Shown here in pieces: positions 1 to 7,984 of a stretch of 64,000 nt of DNA. The notes under the pieces were generated by a model that saw only the letters and a program-made list of their open reading frames with translations, was not told where the DNA came from and did no database searches. The position numbers were made by a program, and so were the translations under genes. Numbering within the stretch: position 1 is the first letter of the stretch; every line of letters begins with the position of its first letter. Origin of the DNA: Paenibacillus sp. SYP-B4298 (GTDB lineage Bacteria; Bacillota; Bacilli; Paenibacillales; Paenibacillaceae); the NCBI RefSeq assembly GCF_027627475.1, contig NZ_CP115484.1, positions 3,704,001 to 3,768,000 on the forward strand. Direction: 5' to 3'.

Positions 1-58
1 TCAGCTCTGCCAGCTTGCCGCTCTCGTGCAGCTCCTCGACTGATTTGGCTGTTGTCAA
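1..58 (-). CDS. 5' end of an unidentified gene, running off the window
   Basis: Only the first 19 codons are present. The frame reads leftward from a TTG at 58, with GGAGG at 69-73 ten bases upstream. An in-frame ATG at 91 lies upstream of that ribosome binding site and is less likely to be the start. The peptide begins MTTAKSVEELHESGKLAEL and is too short to assign to a family. A thioredoxin-fold protein is one possibility, but nothing here proves it. Confidence 0.4.
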   Translation of the reverse strand, partial: MTTAKSVEELHESGKLAEL

Positions 59-180
59 ATGAAGTACGCCTCCTTCAATATGGTATCGCATAGGTAAAGT
101 CTACAGAAGCTTCAACGACTGCCGCCTTCCTTGATCAGGCAAGCCCCGCTTCGCTTCATCATCCCCTTCAAAAAAGGCTG

Positions 181-226
181 CAAAAAGCCGCCACCCGCAC
201 AAGTCCGGCTTGTCCGTGTGACGGCT
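181..226 (-). terminator. Rho-independent terminator of the thioredoxin/MBL gene pair
   Basis: Imperfect 18-bp arms at 186-203 and 209-226 with a 5-base loop. On the minus strand they are followed by five T and, a few bases on, a run of six T. It lies downstream of the MBL-fold gene in the direction of transcription. Confidence 0.6.
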
Positions 227-317
227 CCGCGGCCTCTATCGTTTGAATCCGTCCGCTACAACACAGGCTACCCGCCTCATAGACCGCCGCAAGTATCAGC
301 TTGAGCTAATGCCAAGC

Positions 318-956
318 TTACCTGATGGCGGGAACGTAGGGATTGTTCTCCATCTCGTAGCCGATCGTTGTTTGCGGACCATGGCCCGGGTACACCCTCG
401 TGTGCGGCGCAAACGTATAGAGCTTCCCACGGATGGAATCAAACAGGTCGCGCTCCTTGCCCCCCGGCAGATCGGTACGACCGACAGATTGCCTGAACAG
501 CACATCGCCGGAGAACAGATGCTCCCCGCACAAGAAGCTGACACTGCCCGGAGAATGTCCTGGTGTATGATAGACGCGGAATTCCAGTCCGATCAGCTTC
601 AGCAGTTGCCCTTCATCGAGCGAATACTCGGCTGGGTCTGTCGTCAGCGGTTCCGTCATCTCGCTCCAGCGCATCGAACCGTTCTTCCTCGCATCGGTCA
701 GCCAATCCGCCTCCAGATCATGAACATAGACAGGACATCCGCAGGACTTGCGAACCTCCTCCACACCGCCCATATGATCGAAGTGGGCATGCGTGAGCAG
801 GATGGCCTCTACTTGCAGTTGCAGCTCCTGTACCTTGGCAAGCAATCGCGCCGGCATCATGCCGGGATCAATAATAATCGCCTTCCGATCCGGCTCGGTA
901 GAGATCAGATAGGCATTGGTCTGCAGCGGCCCTAGTGCAAATGCATCGATTCTCAT
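318..956 (-). CDS. MBL-fold metallo-hydrolase (glyoxalase II-like)
   Basis: A 212-residue protein of the metallo-beta-lactamase fold. The metal-binding signature THAHFDH is at residues 55-61, with further ligands at H134, D151 and H192, the full set for a di-metal hydrolase such as a glyoxalase II-type thioesterase. The natural substrate is not shown by the sequence. The frame stays open further upstream, but the start at 956 gives the family's usual N-terminus (MRIDAFALG) and overlaps the stop of the thioredoxin-fold gene by one base (TGATG). The two are therefore probably translationally coupled. A terminator follows at 181-226. Confidence 0.88.
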   Translation of the reverse strand: MRIDAFALGPLQTNAYLISTEPDRKAIIIDPGMMPARLLAKVQELQLQVEAILLTHAHFDHMGGVEEVRKSCGCPVYVHDLEADWLTDARKNGSMRWSEMTEPLTTDPAEYSLDEGQLLKLIGLEFRVYHTPGHSPGSVSFLCGEHLFSGDVLFRQSVGRTDLPGGKERDLFDSIRGKLYTFAPHTRVYPGHGPQTTIGYEMENNPYVPAIR

Positions 957-1522
957 CAGAATGACGAGATAAGCTCTCGCAGCTCTTTCAGAATAACTGC
1001 CTGATACCCCGTGCCTTCGCCATAACGGCGTCCCATCTCCTGGCGCGCCTCCGCCAGCTTCTCCTGATAATCCGCCGCAGCGCGATCCGGGTTCGCCAGC
1101 TTGAACGCTGTCATCGCCTCCTGAACATGGGCTGGACGCGGCCCCCACTGTCCCAGTACATAACCGCCCGTATCAGCGAAGATGACGATCGGCACGGCCT
1201 CTCCGCCCATCGTCAAAAATTGCTCCATCGTATCCTGATGCTCTTCCTTGATCAGCACCTCGGTCGGCACGCCGCTAATCTCCAGCGCGCGGAATACAAC
1301 CGGGATGTTCTTGACGACATCCCCGCACCATTCGGCCATCAGAATGAGGCAGCGCAGATCATCGCGGTTATTCAGCGACTCAAAAAAAGCCTTCTCCTCC
1401 TCGTTAGGCCATGCAAATTCGTCATAGAGCGAAACAAAAGTATCCTTATTGCGCACCATCGTATCCATAAACTGCTTGGGGCTGATGCCTTTGTCTAATT
1501 TATTCGCAACCTGCTTGCTCAT
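956..1522 (-). CDS. Thioredoxin-family protein with a single-cysteine WCGD motif
   Basis: 188 residues. The thioredoxin-like motif W65-C66-G67-D68 has one cysteine instead of the usual CxxC. The following helix (VVKNIPVV) matches the Thioredoxin_9-type group of Firmicutes. With one active-site cysteine it is more likely a mixed-disulfide or bacillithiol-linked protein than a classical disulfide reductase; that is inference. The start at 1522 is chosen because AGGAGAG lies seven bases upstream; the longer open frame to 1681 has no such site. Its stop overlaps the start of the MBL-fold hydrolase. Confidence 0.85.
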   Translation of the reverse strand: MSKQVANKLDKGISPKQFMDTMVRNKDTFVSLYDEFAWPNEEEKAFFESLNNRDDLRCLILMAEWCGDVVKNIPVVFRALEISGVPTEVLIKEEHQDTMEQFLTMGGEAVPIVIFADTGGYVLGQWGPRPAHVQEAMTAFKLANPDRAAADYQEKLAEARQEMGRRYGEGTGYQAVILKELRELISSF

Positions 1523-1690
1523 ACGCTTCTCTCCTTGATCAATATGTAGTCTCTTCTTCGCCTCGCTCGCCATGCCCAATGGGCTGGTTCGGTCGACAGA
1601 GCCAGAAGGTAAAATAACTGAACTCAACTTGAATCTCCTTATTGTACCATATAAAAACAGATGCCAACAAAGACACATCATTTGTAAGTA

Positions 1691-2299
1691 TTAGATAGTT
1701 TTACTGCGGCTACGCAAATACTTAATGAGGAAATAGAGGATAGCAAGTGCAAGCGCGACAATAACAAAAGGCTTAATGTATGGCCCAGCCACCTCATCAA
1801 TCTGTTCCCAGCGGTCGCCCAGTTGCATCCCCAAATAGACGAACATAATTGACCATGGAAGCGAAGCGAGCGCTGTCAGCAGTGTAAACAACCCGAAGTT
1901 CATTCTTGCCATGCCAGCGGGGATCGAGATTACCTGGCGCATAACCGGCACGAAGCGAGCGGTAAACACAATGCCTGCGCCATACTTTTTGAACCATCCC
2001 TCAGCCACATCGACATGCTTTTGCTTAATCTTCAAGTACTTTCCATACTTGTCCACAATAGGCCTTCCACCGAATCTGCCGATGGCGTAGAGCACCCAGT
2101 TCTGTCCTATCGCTCCAAGTGTGCCGAATACAATCGCCATCACAAACGATACATTGCCCTGAGAGACGAGGTAGCCTCCGTAGGCCAGCACGATCTCGCT
2201 CGGAATAACCTCCAGCATCAGTCCCAGAAAGATTCCGAACGCTCCCAGACTCTCCACCCACAACAATAAACTATGTAATACATCTGATATCCAGTCCAT
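1691..2299 (-). CDS. DedA-family membrane protein
   Basis: About 202 residues with several hydrophobic segments. Family hallmarks are visible: the early segment with the VIPSEIVLAYGG stretch, a glycine-rich central region, and the FTARFVPVMRQVISIPAGMARM stretch (residues about 115-136) with its conserved arginines. DedA proteins act in the cytoplasmic membrane as lipid scramblases or transporters linked to undecaprenyl-phosphate recycling and membrane homeostasis. The start is ATG 2299 or GTG 2302; GGAG lies about 9 bases upstream. It ends just upstream of the thioredoxin-fold gene on the same strand. Confidence 0.9.
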   Translation of the reverse strand: MDWISDVLHSLLLWVESLGAFGIFLGLMLEVIPSEIVLAYGGYLVSQGNVSFVMAIVFGTLGAIGQNWVLYAIGRFGGRPIVDKYGKYLKIKQKHVDVAEGWFKKYGAGIVFTARFVPVMRQVISIPAGMARMNFGLFTLLTALASLPWSIMFVYLGMQLGDRWEQIDEVAGPYIKPFVIVALALAILYFLIKYLRSRSKTI

Positions 2300-2358
2300 C
2301 ACTTCCGCTCTCCACCTTCTCTCTCCTTTAGCTTCTCCTGCAACTCCTCATCTATTTT

Positions 2359-2386
2359 ATCATATACACAGAGCATCGTTCTACAA
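2359..2386 (-). promoter_or_regulatory. Possible SigA promoter for the DedA gene
   Basis: On the minus strand, -35 TTGTAG (2386-2381), a 16-base spacer and -10 TATGAT (2364-2359), about 60 bases upstream of the DedA start. Moderate match only. Confidence 0.35.
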
Positions 2387-2473
2387 GAGTCATGCCTTGA
2401 CAAGCCTAAGCATATAATCAAACCAAGCTCTTAGAGCCTGAAGAAGAGCGCCACACCATTACGTGGAGGGAGT

Positions 2474-2926
2474 ATGATGTCCAAGATATGGATTGTTAGC
2501 AAAAGACAACTTCGAGCCGTTGGCCTGATCTCGCTCACGGTTCTGCTGGCAACGGGCTACCTGCTCTGGAGCAGCAAGGATAGCCCGGCATCCGGTACGA
2601 TGTCAAGCGAGCAAGTCTTTCACCTCGTCACCGGAGAATTCAAGACAACAACAGACAGCGGGGAAGAACTGGAGGTCTATCGATTCGACCCAGGTACACT
2701 CTATATCCGCAGAGGACAGCCAGTGCAGCTCAACATCACCGGCGTGAACGGCAAGATACATCCGTTCGTCATTGAAGGGCTGAATATTCAAGGCGAGGTG
2801 CGTAAGGGCAAGATTACTACCGTGCGTTTCACCGCCGACCAGCCGGGCACCTACCCGATTGTGTGCCTCACCCACACAGAGCTCAAGAACGGCGGGCCGA
2901 TGATCGGCTATCTCGTCGTACAGTAA
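2474..2926 (+). CDS. Membrane-anchored cupredoxin-domain protein
   Basis: 150 residues. One N-terminal hydrophobic segment (about 13-32) is followed by a cupredoxin domain. Likely type 1 copper ligands are H96 (IHPF), C131 (IVCLTH), H134 and M143 (GGPM), in the usual order. It probably sits outside the membrane as a copper-binding electron carrier, or as an EfeO/CupA-like protein in copper or iron handling; the partner is unknown. GGAGGGAGT precedes two adjacent ATGs (2474 and 2477), and the second has the better spacing. It is transcribed divergently from the DedA gene and followed by a terminator. Confidence 0.82.
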   Translation: MMSKIWIVSKRQLRAVGLISLTVLLATGYLLWSSKDSPASGTMSSEQVFHLVTGEFKTTTDSGEELEVYRFDPGTLYIRRGQPVQLNITGVNGKIHPFVIEGLNIQGEVRKGKITTVRFTADQPGTYPIVCLTHTELKNGGPMIGYLVVQ

Positions 2927-2934
2927 TCCTCTCC

Positions 2935-2977
2935 AAGAGTCCGGCTGCCAGTGCAGCGTTTGGACTCTTTCTTTTTC
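2935..2977 (+). terminator. Rho-independent terminator after the cupredoxin gene
   Basis: Stem AAGAGTCC (2935-2942) pairs with GGACTCTT (2962-2969), with an inner GC-rich helix. It is followed by a T-rich tract (TCTTTTT). Confidence 0.8.
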
Positions 2978-3117
2978 CCTCTGTCAACTTCGGCTGTTTG
3001 CCGCTGTCCGCTGTGTCGCGGATGCCCTCTAACTCCTGTGCTTCCCAACACTTCTGTTGGTGTCCAGGGTCCGCCTATGCGCATATGATGTGTTCAGAAG
3101 GAGAAGGAGGAAGTGCC

Positions 3118-3429
3118 ATGAAGCCATCAAATGAAAAGCACAAGCCGCACTACCCGACGGCTCGCAACATTCGCCGCGCCTGCAGCAACGAGCTGTACCG
3201 CACGATCAAGCGGCTGAAGCTCTATGTGCCCAAGGAAAAAGCAGACCAGGCAGAGACGCTGTATTATCGCAAGGTGCTGCTCAATCTGCAATGGATTACC
3301 GAGCATCACAGCAACCGCAAGCTGCTCGCAGACTGGTGGGATGAGCATGTTAGCGAGGAGATTGCCGAGCTATGGGGCGTTGACCGCTCCAGGCTGTGCA
3401 GCGCATTTCGCGAATCCTTCGGAGGGTAG
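3118..3429 (+). CDS. Small conserved helical protein of unknown function
   Basis: 103 residues, basic and predicted mostly helical, rich in R, K, W and Y (for example PTARNIRRACSNELYRTIKR near the N-terminus). No catalytic motif or membrane segment is visible. It resembles small Paenibacillus proteins that databases often label 'dehydrogenase', a name the sequence does not support. The start at 3118 is set by GGAGAAGGAGGAAGTGCC just upstream, although the frame stays open further 5'. It stands alone between two terminators. Confidence 0.7.
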   Translation: MKPSNEKHKPHYPTARNIRRACSNELYRTIKRLKLYVPKEKADQAETLYYRKVLLNLQWITEHHSNRKLLADWWDEHVSEEIAELWGVDRSRLCSAFRESFGG

Positions 3430-3452
3430 CCTGGCGCGTGAGCACACAAGAG

Positions 3453-3498
3453 AAAAACCTGCGATTAGCCTGGAGTGTAGGCGTTGTCGCAGGTTTTT
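3453..3498. terminator. Bidirectional terminator between convergent genes
   Basis: AAAAACCTGCGA (3453-3464) pairs with TCGCAGGTTTTT (3487-3498). U-tracts form in both directions, so it can end the + strand gene at 3429 and the - strand gene at 3558. Confidence 0.8.
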
Positions 3499-3557
3499 GG
3501 AGCTGTCTGTGAGGTAGTGCGGTCAGATGATGGGGCTGCTATGGGGCAAGCGAAGCC

Positions 3558-3920
3558 TTAGCCGATAATCGCAAAGGCCTCTACGCCCGCAGGAATCGAC
3601 CGCTCGCGGAACTGTACGCCTGCCGAGCTGAATACACGAATAACGAAATTGCGGTTGGTCAACGTCGGAATGCTGCTGAATCGGACGACGCCATAACGGT
3701 CAAAGGAAGCCGTCTGAACAAGCGTCCCTCCGCTATATATTCTTGCAAAAAATCCCGTCGTATCAAATGGCACCCCGTTCGTTTGCACCCACAGCACCGT
3801 CAGACGGCTCAGAGTCGGGCCGGTCTGGTTCGATTTGGCGATCGGCTTGACACGGCGCGGGATGCCTCCCTTGGCTCCCGCCTTATCCTTGAGCGGCGGT
3901 CTTACCCTTGCAACTGCCAT
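3558..3920 (-). CDS. Hypothetical protein with a basic N-terminus
   Basis: 120 residues. A basic, proline-rich N-terminus (residues 1-35) leads into a region of alternating hydrophobic and polar residues, likely beta-strands (for example TVLWVQTNGVPFDTTGFFAR). AGGGAGGAGATGG lies just before the start. No family is recognised. It is the last gene downstream of the O-antigen-ligase-like gene and may belong to the same surface-polysaccharide locus. A beta-sandwich surface or coat protein is a guess. Confidence 0.6.
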   Translation of the reverse strand: MAVARVRPPLKDKAGAKGGIPRRVKPIAKSNQTGPTLSRLTVLWVQTNGVPFDTTGFFARIYSGGTLVQTASFDRYGVVRFSSIPTLTNRNFVIRVFSSAGVQFRERSIPAGVEAFAIIG

Positions 3921-3999
3921 GATTCCATCTCCTCCCTATCGCTTTCATACATCCTATTCGGTGGATGCAGCTTTGGATTGGACGGATGGCGCATGGGCA

Positions 4000-6297
4000 T
4001 TACTTGGCTCCCTGCAGCAGCCCCCTGCTATATTCCGCATATTGCTGAGCCAGTAGCGTCAGCTCAAACCGCCGGTCATTGGCAGTATGTGAACGTTCCG
4101 CCAGCTCGCGTGCGAGCTGCTCATAGCGCGCATACAAGGCAAGCGCTGCAGAGGCGGCATAGCCGGACTCCTGCTGCTTCTCTTCCATGGCGAGCTGTCG
4201 AGCCAGCTTCTCCATCTCGATAACAGCCCTCGTCTGCCGTTCCTTGTTATAACGATCGCGCTGCAACGCCAGCTCCATGTAGTGCGCTGCCTGCTCCCAG
4301 GCGCCCGATTCCGCATGGCCTATCCCCAGCTCCCATAGCAGGTCGGACGATTGCGGGGAGTATCGCAGGCCATCCTCAAGCAGCTCAAGGCGGGCAGCCG
4401 GCGCAAGCAGCGGCGCGAGTGCCAGCCGACTCTGCTGCTCGTAGGGATTCAGCCTCAGGGAGCGCTCCAGCCGCTCCAGCCGCTGCGACAGCGGCAGACG
4501 GCTCGCCTCCTCATAAGCCGCCTGCGCCAGATGCAGACGGAGCGCGATCCCCGCGCCCAGGAGCAGCCCTAACGCCAGCACGGCCAGACCCGTTCGCTTA
4601 GCGAGCCGCCTCCACCTGCCAGAACGATGCACGCCAGCCTCTTCATCCACAGTAGAAGCGACACCCGGCCCGGTATCCCATGCTTCCCTTTCAGAGCGCT
4701 TGCGTTCACGGGATGGGCAGGCTGGAGGCCGGCATACCGGGTCATCCACCTCTATCGGCCTTTCCTCATCTATTAGCGTATTATTCACGCGCGATTGGAC
4801 TTGTCCACTGCCGCCTGCGGCCTCCTGCGGAAGCATATACAGGGCGAGATAAGCCAGCAGCAGCATCCAGTAGAAGCCGAAGGCATTGTCCAAATCGATC
4901 GCGCCATGCGCCAACAGCACCAGCGGCGGCAGCGTCCAGATGAAGGCGGTGCGGCGGCTCACCGCGATGAGAGTAAGGAGCAGGGCTACCGCCAGCAGCG
5001 CCAGACCAACTGCGCCAAGATCGAGCAGGATGTCCAGATAAGCGCTGTGCACTCTGCTGCCGACATAGGGCTGCTGCTGGATGCGCTCGAACTGCACACG
5101 CCAGGCGCCGCCGCCGAAGCCTAGCCACGGTGATTCGCGCCAGAGCCGCAGCGCATCCTCATAGAGCAGCCGTCGCGCGCCGGCTGTCTCATATTGGCCG
5201 CTGCCAAGACGCCCGCCCAGCGCCTGCGGCAGCAGCCAGAGCGCTGATCCGACCGCTGCGGCGAGCGCGCCCCAGCTCCAAGCGCTGCTGGCGAGCACGC
5301 GGCGGCCGCTGCGCGGCTGCTGGCGCAGCGGTTGGCGCAGTGCTAGCAGCAACGCGGCGCCACCCAGCGCCAGCGCAATGACGAGCGCGCTGACCGCAGG
5401 CGGTGCGACGTGCCCCTGCACAGCGGGGCTCTGCTGCACCAGCACGCGGCAGAGCAGCACCGCGCAGAGCAGCGAGCCCGCTGAGCAACGCAGCAAGGCA
5501 GCGCGTTCCCCTCCGCGCAGTACCAGCAGCGCGCACAGCCAGCCGAGGGCGGTGATGAGCCAGGCGCCGCGCGATTCGGTCAGCAGCAGCGCCGCCTGTG
5601 TCGGCGCTAGCAGAAGCGCCGGGAGCAGTACCTGCAGTCGCGCTGGGAGGCGTCTATTGCCATGCCATCCGCTTGGCAGCGGGCGCACAAGCTGCAGCAG
5701 ATACCAGACGAAGAAGCTGCCCAGCACAACGGCCAGCATGTTCGGGTACTGAAACAAGCCCGCCAGTCGATACCCAAGCGCAGAGATCTGTGCATTGCCA
5801 CTGCCTAGCAGTGCCTTCGGAAGGTGGAGCCACCCAAGCCAGCTCCCAAGACCCGTCCAGACGATTGCCCCTCCGGTAAGCTGAAGCGCCAGCAGCAGGC
5901 CAAGCCTGCCGCCCCTCCACGAGACCGCATAGCAGGTCAGCAGGAACCAGGCGCCGCTGCTTGCCCAGCGCAGCGCCTCCGAGATCGTATGCTGCATGGA
6001 TACCGGCTCTTGAGACAGATGCAGCAGATAGGCAATGGATAACAGAAATGGCCAGCCTGCAAGCAGCCCCTCCCATGGCGGAATACTGCGTCGCAGCCGT
6101 GAACAAGACCTTCCGCCCCATGGGCTGACACTGCCCATTGCGATGCTGAAGACGAGCAAGCACGCTGCGGATAGCTGAAGCGAGGCCGCAAACCCATAAT
6201 AATCCGCATCGAAGTATAAGCCGTCCCTCCAGGCTCCTGCCAGAAGAGCGACAAGCAGCAGCATGCCGGCAGCTTGGGAAACTCCGCTTTTAATCAT
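4000..6297 (-). CDS. O-antigen ligase / Wzy polymerase-like membrane protein with C-terminal helical repeats
   Basis: 765 residues. About a dozen hydrophobic segments fill residues 1-490. In the middle is a Wzy_C-type loop, with GARRLLYEDALRLW, a glycine-rich GFGGG and VHSAYLDILLDLG, the region where this family (WaaL, Wzy, PglL) binds lipid-linked glycans. A hydrophilic arginine-rich linker follows. After one more hydrophobic segment the C-terminus (about 590-740) holds TPR-like helices, so the family core is extended. The likely role is polymerising or ligating a surface polysaccharide at the outer face of the membrane. GGAGGAAGATAGG precedes the start. The leader carries a candidate c-di-GMP riboswitch and terminator. 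Confidence 0.83.
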   Translation of the reverse strand: MIKSGVSQAAGMLLLVALLAGAWRDGLYFDADYYGFAASLQLSAACLLVFSIAMGSVSPWGGRSCSRLRRSIPPWEGLLAGWPFLLSIAYLLHLSQEPVSMQHTISEALRWASSGAWFLLTCYAVSWRGGRLGLLLALQLTGGAIVWTGLGSWLGWLHLPKALLGSGNAQISALGYRLAGLFQYPNMLAVVLGSFFVWYLLQLVRPLPSGWHGNRRLPARLQVLLPALLLAPTQAALLLTESRGAWLITALGWLCALLVLRGGERAALLRCSAGSLLCAVLLCRVLVQQSPAVQGHVAPPAVSALVIALALGGAALLLALRQPLRQQPRSGRRVLASSAWSWGALAAAVGSALWLLPQALGGRLGSGQYETAGARRLLYEDALRLWRESPWLGFGGGAWRVQFERIQQQPYVGSRVHSAYLDILLDLGAVGLALLAVALLLTLIAVSRRTAFIWTLPPLVLLAHGAIDLDNAFGFYWMLLLAYLALYMLPQEAAGGSGQVQSRVNNTLIDEERPIEVDDPVCRPPACPSRERKRSEREAWDTGPGVASTVDEEAGVHRSGRWRRLAKRTGLAVLALGLLLGAGIALRLHLAQAAYEEASRLPLSQRLERLERSLRLNPYEQQSRLALAPLLAPAARLELLEDGLRYSPQSSDLLWELGIGHAESGAWEQAAHYMELALQRDRYNKERQTRAVIEMEKLARQLAMEEKQQESGYAASAALALYARYEQLARELAERSHTANDRRFELTLLAQQYAEYSRGLLQGAK

Positions 6298-6401
6298 CCT
6301 ATCTTCCTCCAGACCGGCAGCAAGGCAGCAAGCACATCACGCGCCAAAATAAACATATAACTGATTGTCATGCTCCGTCACAATCACTCACACCATAACG
6401 C

Positions 6402-6428
6402 AAAAAACAGCTTACCTTGCGGTAGCTG
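6402..6428 (-). terminator. Rho-independent terminator of the candidate c-di-GMP riboswitch
   Basis: On the minus strand CAGCTACC (6428-6421), loop GCAA and GGTAAGCTG (6416-6408) form a stem with one bulged A, followed by six T (6407-6402). It lies about 105 bases before the O-antigen-ligase-like start codon. Its 5' arm overlaps sequence that can instead pair with the 3' strand of the aptamer (6486-6472 with 6438-6424, one A-A mismatch, two G-U pairs). Confidence 0.7.
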
Positions 6429-6470
6429 CCTGGCCACCCGTACCAGCACGGGAATCTATGCATAATGTTA

Positions 6471-6660
6471 CGGTAGCCAGGCTGCCAATCATTCCGGCAT
6501 TGCTGCCGCAAGCGCATCGAAGCTGCTTCCACAGCGTACCTGCGCATTGAATTATAAACTACACTTACCAGCATTGTTGCCCGATATTGTGCGGCTTATA
6601 ACGAACCTTAGACCCTATAGCTTTGCGTCCTTGCCTTTAGACAAGTTTGCCTTTTTCGTA
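6471..6660 (-). promoter_or_regulatory. Candidate cyclic-di-GMP-I (GEMM-I) riboswitch with an enlarged P3
   Basis: Read on the minus strand, the 5' half has the GEMM-I landmarks in order. GGCAAAC (6651-6645) is followed by a six-base-pair hairpin with loop UAAA, then GGACGCAAAGC (6630-6620) and GGUCUAAGG (6613-6606 and neighbouring bases). The 3' half, GGCAGCCUGGCUACCG (6486-6471), closely resembles the family's conserved 3' strand. The two halves are 119 bases apart instead of a few tens. The insert holds small hairpins, for example CGGCA-GCAA-TGCCG. It lies between the HD-GYP stop and the O-antigen-ligase-like gene, both on this strand. A terminator follows, so transcription control is likely. 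No strong promoter was found between the HD-GYP stop and the aptamer. Confidence 0.75.
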
Positions 6661-6693
6661 TAATTCATTACCGACCCTTGTCGGCTGCACGTA

Positions 6694-7776
6694 CTAGAGA
6701 ACCTTGGAGATCATCAGATGGAGACTGTCCTTCAGATCAATCTCATACGGCTCCTTCACCTTCGTCCCATCCGCCTCCTGAATAATGCGCACCGTCGGGC
6801 GATGGACAGCCAATGAATCATTTGCACTGACGACTCCGATCTGACCCGAATTAAGCTGTATGGTCGTTGCAATCGGATAAATCGAGATATGCTTGCAAAA
6901 CAGGCGAATCAGGTTGACGTCAAAGTATGAATTACCTGCAGCGAATAAATATTCGATCGCCTCGGACGGCGTATAGCGCGGGCGATGTGGACGCGGCGAT
7001 GTCAGCGCGTCATACACATCTGCAATGGCGACAATCTGGGCATACTCATGAATCTCGTCCTTCTTCAAGCCTCGCGGATAGCCTGTCCCGTCATAGCGCT
7101 CATGATGCTGTAGCGCGCAGTGTGCCGACAGCAGCGATAGATCATACTGGTGGCGAAGCAGATTAAAGCCCTCGACTGTGTGCTTTTGCACGACCTGCAT
7201 TTCCTCTTTCGTGAGCGCTGCCTTCTTCTTCAGCAGCTCCTGAGGCACCTGGGTCATGCCCACATCGAACAACAACGCCCCGATGCCCAGATCCTCAAGC
7301 TGATTGCGGTTATAGCCTTTGGCGAGTCCGATAATACCCGCCAGTACAGCAACATTAACAGAATGCTGAAACAGGTACGCATCACTGGTATGAATCGATT
7401 CCAGATTGACCAGTACCTCTCGACGCCCCATAAGATCCTGCAGGATTTGCCCGAACACATTGCGAAAGGTGCGTCCAAGCTCTGGAGCCACAGCTCTTCC
7501 CTTGGTCGCCGGGTTATCCATAATGGAATTCATCGTCTTATACACAGAATCCACTGCATTTTTGCGCGTCTCCTCGCGAATAACCTCCTCCGGCATAATG
7601 TCATCCGTTACATGATCCTCAATGAATACATAATCGACCCCCATATCACGAAGTCGATCGATAAAGCGATCATTTAATTCCACCCCCAAACCTAGCAGAA
7701 CGTGTCCGTTCTCCCGCAGAACTGGTTTGGCCAGCCGTTCTCCCGACCGGACTGACCCGATATTCACTCTTCTCAT
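6694..7776 (-). CDS. HD-GYP domain protein with a degenerate HD motif
   Basis: 360 residues. The N-terminal third is of the kind seen in Firmicute HD-GYP proteins. The HD-GYP domain spans about 130-330, with H138, H199 and HHERYDGTGYP at 224-234 intact. The normal HDxGK motif reads FDVGM at 170-174, so the metal-ligand histidine and the lysine are both replaced. Canonical members hydrolyse c-di-GMP; this one may be weakly active, altered, or a binding-only protein. AAAGGG lies upstream of the ATG. It is 208 bases downstream of the GGDEF gene and upstream of the riboswitch, all on one strand. Confidence 0.85.
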   Translation of the reverse strand: MRRVNIGSVRSGERLAKPVLRENGHVLLGLGVELNDRFIDRLRDMGVDYVFIEDHVTDDIMPEEVIREETRKNAVDSVYKTMNSIMDNPATKGRAVAPELGRTFRNVFGQILQDLMGRREVLVNLESIHTSDAYLFQHSVNVAVLAGIIGLAKGYNRNQLEDLGIGALLFDVGMTQVPQELLKKKAALTKEEMQVVQKHTVEGFNLLRHQYDLSLLSAHCALQHHERYDGTGYPRGLKKDEIHEYAQIVAIADVYDALTSPRPHRPRYTPSEAIEYLFAAGNSYFDVNLIRLFCKHISIYPIATTIQLNSGQIGVVSANDSLAVHRPTVRIIQEADGTKVKEPYEIDLKDSLHLMISKVL

Positions 7777-7984
7777 TGTTATCGCCCTTTTCGATGCTGG
7801 ATTAAGAAAGGCCTACAACCTGGCATACAGGCTGCGGGCTCACATTAGTGGCAAGCAGGCCGTAACAAGCCCAAGCTCTCCTCAGCCTGCAACTGGCATT
7901 GGACTTGTATCGGCGCCTCTTCAACTGACAAGCAGACCTTCAGCTTCCCCTTCAAAGGCTGCTCGCTGCAAGAGACTGAAAGTC

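Noticed and set aside
243-935. 230-codon open frame on the + strand
   Set aside because: It lies antisense to the MBL-fold hydrolase, which has complete metal-binding motifs; no ribosome binding site and no family resemblance.
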